In this document: positions 26,366 through 34,100 of the stretch, piece after piece
How the letters are laid out: the number at the start of each line of letters is the position of its first letter
Position numbering within the stretch: the stretch's first letter is position 1
DNA from: Melioribacteraceae bacterium
Lineage (GTDB): Bacteria > Bacteroidota > Ignavibacteria > Ignavibacteriales > Melioribacteraceae
Assembly (NCBI GenBank): GCA_023230485.1
Contig: JALNXG010000036.1
Location: 1 to 40,032, forward strand
Direction: 5' to 3'
DNA length: 40,032 nt
Position numbers and translations under genes: made by a program
Notes under the pieces: model-generated
What the model saw: the letters and a program-made list of their open reading frames with translations, nothing else
Told to the model about the DNA's origin: nothing
Databases searched by the model: none

Positions 26366-28312
26366 TTATTTAACAAAAATTAATTTTTTGATTGAACTAA
26401 ATTCAGGAGTTTCTATTTTGTAAAAATACACGCCGCTGGATAAATTCAGTGCATTAAAGGCAACTGAGTGCAATCCTGTGCGTTTATTCTCATTTACTAA
26501 TTCGCTTACTATCTCTCCGAGAGTATTATAAATTTTCAATGAGACATGAGTTTCTTTGGGAATGTAGTATTCAATATTAGTAGTAGGATTAAAAGGATTT
26601 GGATAATTCTGATATAATTGGAATCCATTTGGGAGGACACCTTCATCAATTATGGAGGTAGCATTTGGGTCGACTATTTTAATATTATCAAACGAGAGTT
26701 TAATTCCTTTTAAATCATTATGCTCTGCAACGACTTGAAAAGAAATTACTTCTTTCCAATCAAATTTACCTTGTGCGCTATACCATTGCTCATTATCCCA
26801 TGAGCCGGTTTCAGAAAAATCATTTAATGGAATTTGGACGTGTTGCCATGTGCCATCAAATTTCACTTCTGATTTATCAATTGTTATTGCATTGCGCCAA
26901 GGATGATCTTCACCACTATTAAGTTTTGTATCAACGAAACGTATTTCAAATCGTGTTTCTTTTGAACCTTTAAACCAGAAATCGAGAGCGAACCCTTTTG
27001 AAACGAGGTAGCTAAAATCTTTTATTCTCTTAAAACTATAACTAAAATTACCGTAGCGATCAGAATTATCCCAAGTTAAATAAAAATCTCCATCCTTAGG
27101 GGAATCAGTTTCATAAAGCTTTAGTTCACCACCGCCATAATCAGTAAAATAAAATTGTGAAGCGAGATAATCATCATAAAAAACTATCTCCGAAGAATCG
27201 GGGGCAAATGTATCAAATTTTTGCGGAGGGGGGGCAAAGCCGAGAGCATTAATCATTGGAATGTTCACGTCATATTCGAAACGCTCTAAAGAATTTTTAT
27301 TAAAAATACCGAAGCCGCCTTTGTAATCCCATGCAGTCCATGAAATACCAAGCTGGTCTAGATAATTTTTAATAATTACGTACCAAGCGATACGATCATT
27401 CGGAGCGGAATTTATCATAAAGGCACCGAATTCACCACAGAAAATCGGGACATTCCTTTTCTTAGAAAAATTTGAAGCAATATCCATAAGTCTTCTTACT
27501 TCGGAAATTTTTCCATCTTTTTTATAATCGTTATAAGACCATTTTAACCAAGTGTTCTCAAGTTCAGAAGGCATCGCGGGCATTAACGCTTCATTATAAG
27601 GGAAAGGAATATTTTTAACTAAATCCATAGAGGGAGTTGACCAACTTGCACCTTGATGAGTAAAAAGAAATGGATCATAAAAATGATATGTATAGATTAA
27701 GTTTTTGTCTTCGTAATCAGGCATCTGTTCTAAGCTATTATAGCTATTAAAATTCGATCCGCCGATAATAATTGTATGTTTAGAGTCTATCTCTCTAATT
27801 GCATCAATTACCCTTTGTTGTGCTTTATTCCAATCTACTTCGCTTATTCCATGTGGTTCATTAAGTATTTCATAATAGATAAGATTAGATCGGTCTTTAT
27901 AATGCTCTGCCATCTGTTTCCAAATAGGAACTAAAATATCACCAATATCTTGTGGAGTAGGGACACTTGGATCGAATGTGTGATTATCTAATATAAGATG
28001 GAGTTGAAGTTCTTCTGCCCAATCTACAATCTTATCAAGAAAGAAATAAAGTAAAGGGTCTATAGTATAATTAGGTGAGCCGCTAGTATAATAATTAAGA
28101 TTAATTGGGAGACGAATTACATCAGCTCCGAGTAACTTAATATTTTCTATATCTTTTTTTCCGTAAGCTCCGAAATTAAGTTTATTAATTTCGTTTCCTT
28201 GCTGCATCCACATCGTAAGATTGAATCCATGCTTGAAAGGGGGTTTTGGTTGTGATTTGATTGGTGATAAAACTATAAAAGTTAATAAAAAAAAGAATAG
28301 AGGTTTTCTCAT
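26366..28312 (-). CDS. T9SS-exported GH5 endo-glycanase with carbohydrate-binding module
   Basis: A 648-residue modular enzyme. A signal peptide (MRKPLFFFLLTFIVLSPIKSQ) leads into a GH5 barrel (about 25-365) with acid/base Glu152 in LNEPHG and nucleophile Glu294 in IFCGEFGAF. The YTYHFYDP strand carries the family His-Tyr pair. Residues about 375-550 form a beta-sandwich like CBM11 or related carbohydrate-binding domains (FALDFWFKG, WQHVQIPLNDF, LSFDNIKIVDP). The last 85 residues are a type A T9SS sorting domain (LYQNYPNPFNPTTNIEYYIP, GVYFYKIE, KKLIFVK), so the enzyme is released or anchored outside the cell. GH5 covers cellulases and mannanases; the following GH92 gene makes a mannan or mannoglycan target plausible but unproven. 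Confidence 0.92.
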   Translation of the reverse strand: MRKPLFFFLLTFIVLSPIKSQPKPPFKHGFNLTMWMQQGNEINKLNFGAYGKKDIENIKLLGADVIRLPINLNYYTSGSPNYTIDPLLYFFLDKIVDWAEELQLHLILDNHTFDPSVPTPQDIGDILVPIWKQMAEHYKDRSNLIYYEILNEPHGISEVDWNKAQQRVIDAIREIDSKHTIIIGGSNFNSYNSLEQMPDYEDKNLIYTYHFYDPFLFTHQGASWSTPSMDLVKNIPFPYNEALMPAMPSELENTWLKWSYNDYKKDGKISEVRRLMDIASNFSKKRNVPIFCGEFGAFMINSAPNDRIAWYVIIKNYLDQLGISWTAWDYKGGFGIFNKNSLERFEYDVNIPMINALGFAPPPQKFDTFAPDSSEIVFYDDYLASQFYFTDYGGGELKLYETDSPKDGDFYLTWDNSDRYGNFSYSFKRIKDFSYLVSKGFALDFWFKGSKETRFEIRFVDTKLNSGEDHPWRNAITIDKSEVKFDGTWQHVQIPLNDFSETGSWDNEQWYSAQGKFDWKEVISFQVVAEHNDLKGIKLSFDNIKIVDPNATSIIDEGVLPNGFQLYQNYPNPFNPTTNIEYYIPKETHVSLKIYNTLGEIVSELVNENKRTGLHSVAFNALNLSSGVYFYKIETPEFSSIKKLIFVK

Positions 28313-28346
28313 GAAAATTTCCCGAATGTTGTGGGACTAATCTGAA

Positions 28347-29849
28347 CTAATCAATCCCTTTAAAAAGTATTCTGAAAGTTGTTCCTTCGTGCTTTTTGCT
28401 TTTTACGTCAAGAACAGCATTGTTAATATGACAATATCTTTTGACTAATGCTAATCCTAAGCCATTACCTTCAAAACCTCTTGTGTATCCCTGTTCTTCT
28501 TGATGAAATGGAGAGAATAAAAGTGGAAGAAATTCATCGCTAATACCGATGCCTGTATCTTTAATCTCGACAAGAACATCATGATCTTGTTTTTCAAGTG
28601 AAATTTGAACGAATCCCTTTAATGTGTATTTTATTGCATTATCAATTAAATTAGCGAAGACTTGGATGATGCTATATTCATCAACATTTACAATTACATC
28701 ACTGCAATTTTTGGAATAAATTAATCGAATGCCTTTTGCTTCGGCACTTCTTTTATATTCGGTATAGAGAGGGTCAATCACTAATGTATCTAAATTGATC
28801 TCCTTTAAGGTCGGTTCATAAAGTCCCGATTGAAGTTCGGACATATTAAGAATTGAATCAATTGTTCTGATGATTCTCTTGGAAGCATTTTCCACGCAAG
28901 GGAATAGATCCTCATATTCTTTATCTAATTTACCTTGTACCACTTCACCAATTAAATTAACACTGCTAAGTATAACGTTAATAGGCGTTCTTATTTCGTG
29001 GGACATCTGATTTAGAAATTCGGTTTTTATTAGATCGGATTTCTCTGCTATTTCTTTTGCTTTCATTAGTTCGATCTGAATTTCTTTCTGCTTTGTAATG
29101 TCATTAATTGTAGTGATGAAAACATACGGATTCCCTTCTTTATCTCTTTGAAGAACCGTGCTGATATCAGCCCAAACAATATGCCCGTCTTTATGAAGAA
29201 ATCGTTTTTCCCATCTTGCTCGTGTTTTTCTTCCCGCTAAGACTTCTTTTACAATCTCTTCATTATATGGAATATCATTTGGATAAGTTAATTCACGCCA
29301 ATTTTTATTTAATAGTTCTTCTTTAGTATAACCTAAGATATCAGCATAAGCATTATTCATTTCCATAAAGCCATCTATGCTCGTAATAGAAATGCCGACA
29401 GTCGCATTCATAAAAACTTCTCGGAATTTTTCCTGTGTTTGCTTTAAGGCTTCTTCATTCTTTAGGCGGGAAGAGATATCTTTTATTGTTATCAAGTGAA
29501 CGGGAGAATTATCTAATATAAAAAACTGACCTGTAATCTCAACCGGAAAGATAGTACCATTTTTTTTCTTGTGATATCTAATTGGAATTTTAATGGAATG
29601 ATCCAATAAGTTATCAAAACTTTTTGTTGCTTTTTCTGTTTTCTCAGGTTCTGCGGAAAGATCAGTATTCTTTAGTGTAGCTAATTCCTCTTGGTTATAG
29701 CCATACATTTTCTCGACACCCTCATTTGCCTTTAAAATCGTACCATCTGCATTTCTTATTAAAAAGAGGGCATCAGTTACTGATTCGAATAACTTACTAT
29801 ATAATTTTTCGGAATTTTTTAAAAGTCCGAGATCAGATTTTTTACTCAT
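28347..29849 (-). CDS. PAS-PAS sensor histidine kinase
   Basis: A soluble 500-residue hybrid-free histidine kinase. PAS domain 1 spans about 14-128 and PAS domain 2 about 140-255, the latter with a PAC-type end (WEKRFLHKDGHIVWADIS). HisKA follows with phosphoacceptor His284 in QMSHEIRTP, then an HATPase domain with the N-box NLIDNAIKY, DTGIGIS and GNGLGLAL. No transmembrane segment is seen, so it senses a cytoplasmic signal. Its ATG overlaps the stop of the kinase upstream (ATGA). The kinase core is clearly paralogous to that neighbour (shared RIIRTI...ILN.SELQ.G.YEP, EEQGY and ALVKRYC.INNA). No response regulator gene is nearby, and the GH5 gene starts 34 bp downstream. Confidence 0.93.
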   Translation of the reverse strand: MSKKSDLGLLKNSEKLYSKLFESVTDALFLIRNADGTILKANEGVEKMYGYNQEELATLKNTDLSAEPEKTEKATKSFDNLLDHSIKIPIRYHKKKNGTIFPVEITGQFFILDNSPVHLITIKDISSRLKNEEALKQTQEKFREVFMNATVGISITSIDGFMEMNNAYADILGYTKEELLNKNWRELTYPNDIPYNEEIVKEVLAGRKTRARWEKRFLHKDGHIVWADISTVLQRDKEGNPYVFITTINDITKQKEIQIELMKAKEIAEKSDLIKTEFLNQMSHEIRTPINVILSSVNLIGEVVQGKLDKEYEDLFPCVENASKRIIRTIDSILNMSELQSGLYEPTLKEINLDTLVIDPLYTEYKRSAEAKGIRLIYSKNCSDVIVNVDEYSIIQVFANLIDNAIKYTLKGFVQISLEKQDHDVLVEIKDTGIGISDEFLPLLFSPFHQEEQGYTRGFEGNGLGLALVKRYCHINNAVLDVKSKKHEGTTFRILFKGID

Positions 29850-30727
29850 TCTAATCCATTAAAAGTTATCTGAAAAGAAGATCCTTTTGCTTTTTCGCTT
29901 CTTATATCTATCTCTGCATTATTAATTGTGCAATATCTTTTAACTAAAGCAAGACCAAGTCCATTGCCGTCATAACTCCTGCTATATCCCTGCTCTTCCT
30001 GCGAAAAGGGCTCAAATATTTTTTCTAAATATTCTTGAGAAATTCCTATTCCCGAATCTTCTACTCTAATTGCAACACTCTTATCGGGGGAGCTAAATAC
30101 TCTTATTTTGACGAATCCTTTATTCGTGTATTTAATTGCATTATCAATTAGATTAGAAAAAATTTGTCCAATGCTATATTCATCGCCATATACAGTAGGT
30201 AATATATCATAATGAATGCTAAAGTCAATATTTTTCGATATTGCATTTACTTTATACTGCCTGAAGACAGGGTCCAAAATATCTTGCTTTAGGTTGATAT
30301 TTTTATATACCGGTTCATAAGACCCGGTCTGTAATTCGGAAATATTTAATATCATATTGATTGTGCGAATAATGCGATTACCAGCAATTTCAATTGATTC
30401 GAAGCTCCCTTTTAAATCGGAACTTGTATCAAAATTTCCTTCATCTAATTCTATTTTTATAAAATTAGTATAGTTGAGAATTATATTAAGCGGGGAACGA
30501 ATCTCGTGGGACATCTGAGCAAGAAACTCGGATTTCAATTTATTGGCTTTTACAGCATCATCTTTTGCCTTTATTAATTCTTGAACCATCTTCTTAAGTC
30601 TAATTTCTGCTATTTGCTTATCATTCTGTAGATCAAATTTATGGAGTGCATAAGCGATATCATTTGCAACTTCTTCAAATAAATTCTTTTCATCAACGTC
30701 ATTAATATAAATGCGATTGAGCATCAC
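29846..30727 (-). pseudogene. 3' part of a PAS-GAF histidine kinase gene split by an in-frame TAA
   Basis: From an internal ATG at 30727 this encodes the end of a GAF domain, a coiled linker, HisKA with the phosphoacceptor His in QMSHEIRSP (residue 74 from this ATG, 349 of the whole gene), and an HATPase with NLIDNAIKY, DSGIGIS and GNGLGLAL. The frame is open back to 30928, and the untranslated stretch encodes the rest of the GAF domain, including PCQKKTLSDSG and CSDCFLNK, a Cys-rich pattern seen in GAF domains of such kinases. Reinitiation at 30727 would give a kinase core lacking its sensor. All kinase motifs are intact, which implies recent loss, a leaky stop, or a base error. Confidence 0.8.
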
Positions 30728-30928
30728 AGAAAAAATGCCGAAGGTTTTTTCGCTATGGTAGAGTTTAATTGTAAATCTTCCATTTTCGCTGTTCGTTTTA
30801 TTTAAAAAACAATCAGAGCAATCACTCTCTACATGAGCAATAATTTGAACACCCGAATCACTAAGGGTTTTCTTTTGGCAGGGAGTAAATTGCTTTTTCT
30901 TGAGATTTTCTTTTATTGTTTTCGTAGC

Positions 30929-31552
30929 TTAATCATTGCCTGAAGATGCCATTTCAATTAGATTTGAGTCCTTATCTAAAAGTGCAATATAGGCATGATG
31001 ATAACCGCGTAAATCTGTTAGTAATTTACACGTCTTATTTATTAATTTTGTTTTAGAGGTCTCTTGAACTATAAGCTGATTAACATTTCTAATTGATGCA
31101 AGGATTAAATTAAGATGGCTTATCTTGTCCTCATGATTTTTTCGATCTGTAATATCAAAAAAGATGACTGCAAATTTACCAAAACCGGGACTATATGTCC
31201 GCACTTCAAAATGTTTATTAAGCTTTGCTGAAAAATTTTCAAATTGAGCCGGTTTCCCTGTGAGTGCCACTTTTCCATATTCTTTGATCCAATATTCTTC
31301 TATTTCCGGCATTATTTCTTTAATTCTTCTACCAATAATATCGCCTGCTTTTAATCCTGTAATTTTTTCAAATTCAGGATTAACGGCTATATACCTATAA
31401 TCTATTGGATTATTATTATCATCAACAATAATTTCATGAACTGCAAACCCCGAGATCATATTATTGAAAAGAAGTATATAATCATTATCAGCAATAAGTG
31501 CGTTATTGCTTTCCGGCTTTAACGGAGTATTCAAAGTATATAGTTCATTCAT
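30929..31552 (-). pseudogene. 5' part (PAS and start of GAF) of the split histidine kinase gene
   Basis: This 207-residue piece holds a PAS domain (about 27-135: MISGFAVHEIIVDDNNNPIDYRY, NPEFEKITGL, FAVIFFDITDRK), a helical linker (LNLILASIRNVNQLIV) and the first strands of a GAF domain (LRGYHHAYIALLDKDSNLIEMASSG). The TAA at 30931-30929 then stops it in the middle of the GAF sheet. The next 67 codons stay in frame and join the kinase part, so 29846-31552 is one ancestral gene of 568 residues plus the stop. The fragment alone could at most bind a ligand. This gene heads a possible operon with the second kinase, GH5 and GH92. Confidence 0.8.
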
Positions 31553-31610
31553 CTAAAGTCTACTTCAATTAAAATGTTAAATCATGAAATCTAATCACAT
31601 AAATTTCAAG

Positions 31611-31629
31611 ATAGTTCACCGGGAACTAT
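31611..31629. promoter_or_regulatory. Small palindrome ATAGTTC-ACCGG-GAACTAT in the gap before the kinase operon
   Basis: A perfect 7-bp inverted repeat with a 5-bp centre lies in the 128-bp gap between the permease gene stop (31681) and the kinase start (31552), both on the minus strand. It has no T-tract on the minus strand. It could be an operator for the kinase operon or a weak transcription stop for the exporter genes. Confidence 0.35.
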
Positions 31630-31680
31630 ACACCACCCTATTATCGGATAAAAATTCCAAAAATTTAACTATATCAAATC

Positions 31681-33006
31681 TTAAAACACTCTTCCATTTC
31701 GGAATCTAACCAAGGAATAAGTATTTAATAAAACTGTGAAAACAAGTAATACTACAATATTAGTATAGACAGAGGATAATGGTCCATTGCGCCACAATAC
31801 ACTTAAAAATGCTTCAACCGACCAATATGTCATAGTTGCCTTTGCTCCCGTCTGCATCCATTCGGGCATAAATTGAATAGGAAACCAAGAGCCGCCGAGA
31901 GCAGACATTACGAGAATTAAAAGCATACTTACGCCATTTGCTTGGTTTGCAGTCTTCGTAGTCGATGTAATTAACATCGCAAAAGATACTGCCGCCATTG
32001 CCGATACTATTACTATAATCATTAGATTAAAGAAATTGGAGAATATGTCTATATCAAAAAATGCCCATGAAAAAACGAAGAGCACTAGAAGTTGAATAAC
32101 GCCGAGCATTGTTGAATATATATATTTGCTCCAAAGGATATCTGCCCTTGAAACAGTCATACAAAGAAGTCGTTTTAATGTCCCTTCTTGCTTTTCTTCA
32201 AAAAGAGAAGTGGCAGCACCTGTAATAGAAAAGAGCAAAAACATAATTGCCCATCCGCCAACAGAGCGAGTTACTCCCGGGTTTGCAATTTCTACACCTA
32301 CTAATTGCTCGTTCTCAAACTGAATAATATTTCCCATAAAATTTGCTTCGGCGCTCGTATCGGTAGAACTACTGAATAACGAGGAAGAATCAACTCTTGT
32401 TAGGTCTTGCATAAACGAATCTGAATTTACACCAAAGTATTTCGTAACGGTTCTGGACATATCTCGGTAAAAACGCGCTGTACTATCATTCCCAATATAG
32501 TTAATTGCCTTTCTTTTCATTATGATGGGCATCACTTTGGGAATTTGGGTCATTATTGTCTGTTGCATCGCACCTTGAACGATTGCGGATTCAATTTCGT
32601 TTTTGGGATCATAATAAAACTTAAATCTAAGTGCCGAAGAAGTATCAAGGAAAAAATCTTGTGGCATTACGATAGCTGCCATTATTTTCCCCGTTCTTAC
32701 GAATTCTTTTGCGGTTTCTTCATCAAAAAATATCGAATCTTTAGCATTCTCAGGCAAATACTTTTTTATCATTCTGAGTGATTTGGATGTGTCGAGTTTT
32801 GATTCTATTAAATCAGCTACTACCGAATTACTTTTATTAACAAGAATAATATTGGTTTTACTTCTTGGTCCGCCCCCTTTACCACCAAATACATTTCCGA
32901 AAATAGTAATTAATAACATTGGGACTATAAAGGTTAATAAAACTGCCGGCTTATCATTAAGAAATCTGATAATATCTTTTACTACTAAGTGGTATATATT
33001 TTTCAA
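31681..33006 (-). CDS. ABC-2 type exporter permease
   Basis: A 441-residue inner-membrane permease of the ABC-2 (YbhR/YhhJ-like) group. One transmembrane helix lies near the N-terminus (VLLTFIVPMLLITIFG). A large periplasmic domain follows (about 45-225), then five or so helices in the C-terminal half, with the family's cytoplasmic EEKQEGTLKRLLCMTVSRADILWSK segment and GGSWFPIQFMPEWMQ loop. With the ATPase encoded upstream (ATGA overlap) it forms a complete exporter. Related systems export drugs or membrane components; no membrane-fusion (HlyD) gene is present here, so the substrate cannot be deduced. Confidence 0.92.
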   Translation of the reverse strand: MKNIYHLVVKDIIRFLNDKPAVLLTFIVPMLLITIFGNVFGGKGGGPRSKTNIILVNKSNSVVADLIESKLDTSKSLRMIKKYLPENAKDSIFFDEETAKEFVRTGKIMAAIVMPQDFFLDTSSALRFKFYYDPKNEIESAIVQGAMQQTIMTQIPKVMPIIMKRKAINYIGNDSTARFYRDMSRTVTKYFGVNSDSFMQDLTRVDSSSLFSSSTDTSAEANFMGNIIQFENEQLVGVEIANPGVTRSVGGWAIMFLLFSITGAATSLFEEKQEGTLKRLLCMTVSRADILWSKYIYSTMLGVIQLLVLFVFSWAFFDIDIFSNFFNLMIIVIVSAMAAVSFAMLITSTTKTANQANGVSMLLILVMSALGGSWFPIQFMPEWMQTGAKATMTYWSVEAFLSVLWRNGPLSSVYTNIVVLLVFTVLLNTYSLVRFRNGRVF

Positions 33007-33923
33007 TCTCTTAAACTCCTTCCGGTTAAATTAAGAAATACATCTTCTAATGTAGCTCGGCTTACTTGAACAAATTCGTTATTAATTCCTTCTTCTTCTA
33101 ATCTGATAAAAGTTTTTGAATGTTGTTTATATTTATCATTAACTATTAATTCATAGTAAAAATCATGTTCGGATATTATTCCCATATCATTAATTAACTT
33201 GATGTGGTCTTGAGTGAAAGCTGTTTTTTGAATCTTAATAGTTTCTTTTTGTTCGAGCATGTTTATTAAATCAACCAATGTTCCTTGAGCGATTATTTTT
33301 CCATTATCAATTATTGCAAGACGGGAACAAAGACGTTCTGCTTCTTCCATGTAATGAGTAGTATATAGAATTGTTTTGCCGGTTTTATTTAAGTTGTGAA
33401 GCATTTCGAATATAGCATTGCGGGATTGTGGATCAACCCCCACGGTGGGCTCATCGCATAAAATTATTTTCGGATCATGGAGAAGACTGACTGCTAAATT
33501 AATTCTCCGCTTCATTCCTCCCGAAAAATCTTTTACCTTATCCTTTTTCCTATCGGAAAGCTGAACTAATTCCATCACTTCAGTAATTTTAGTTTCTAAT
33601 TCATTTCCTGAGAGATTAAATATACTTCCAAATATTTTTAGATTTTGATAAGCGGAGAGTTCTAGATAAAGGGAAATATCCTGCGGCACGTAACCGATCT
33701 TTTTTCTTAATTGAGTGTTTTCAACAGTTATCACTTCACCATCAATTGAAACTTCACCGAGTTCCGGTTCTAAATAGCCAATAATAGTATTAATTAATGT
33801 TGTTTTCCCTGCACCATTCGGGCCTAATAAACCGAAAAATTCCCCTTTTTCTATATTTAGGGAGATATTGTCTAATGCAGTAATAGTTCCAAAAGACTTT
33901 GTAATATTTTTAATTTTTAACAT
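33003..33923 (-). CDS. ABC-2 exporter ATP-binding protein
   Basis: The ATPase of the exporter, about 306 residues from the ATG at 33923 (LKIKNITKSFG...), which fits the family better than the in-frame ATG at 33971 that would add 16 odd hydrophobic residues. Motifs: Walker A GPNGAGKTT, Q-loop GYVPQDISLYLELS, signature FSGGMKRRINLAVSLL, Walker B IILCDEPTVGVDP and switch His in YTTHYMEEAE. The C-terminal extension (about 220-306) ends in ATLEDVFLNLTG, typical of CcmA/DrrA-like exporter ATPases. It is divergent from the ABC-F gene with a gap of about 175 bp. Confidence 0.93.
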   Translation of the reverse strand: MLKIKNITKSFGTITALDNISLNIEKGEFFGLLGPNGAGKTTLINTIIGYLEPELGEVSIDGEVITVENTQLRKKIGYVPQDISLYLELSAYQNLKIFGSIFNLSGNELETKITEVMELVQLSDRKKDKVKDFSGGMKRRINLAVSLLHDPKIILCDEPTVGVDPQSRNAIFEMLHNLNKTGKTILYTTHYMEEAERLCSRLAIIDNGKIIAQGTLVDLINMLEQKETIKIQKTAFTQDHIKLINDMGIISEHDFYYELIVNDKYKQHSKTFIRLEEEGINNEFVQVSRATLEDVFLNLTGRSLRD

Positions 33924-34069
33924 AAGCACCGCTTTTAATTTAAAAACCAATATATGATAAATGAGAGACAATAATTAGACGTGGGTTTCTGAAGATAGTT
34001 AGTGATTATGTAATAACTTAATAATCTGTTTTACGTTCAAGGTATTACGAATCAGTAGAAACAAAATGT

Positions 34070-34077
34070 TATATTTG
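34070..34077 (+). promoter_or_regulatory. Bacteroidota-type -7 element TATATTTG before the ABC-F gene
   Basis: TATATTTG matches the TAnnTTTG -7 consensus described for Bacteroides housekeeping promoters and lies 24 bp before the ATG at 34101. A clear TTTG -33 partner is not seen; TTAC at 34045 is at the expected distance. Confidence 0.35.
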
Positions 34078-34100
34078 CTAATCATAAAAATAATGGATAA

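Noticed and set aside
2374..30931. Alternative genetic code in which TAA is read as an amino acid
   Set aside because: TAA is the natural stop of most genes in the window (for example at 6544, 7748, 8838, 12860 and 13820), and reading through would run into neighbouring genes.
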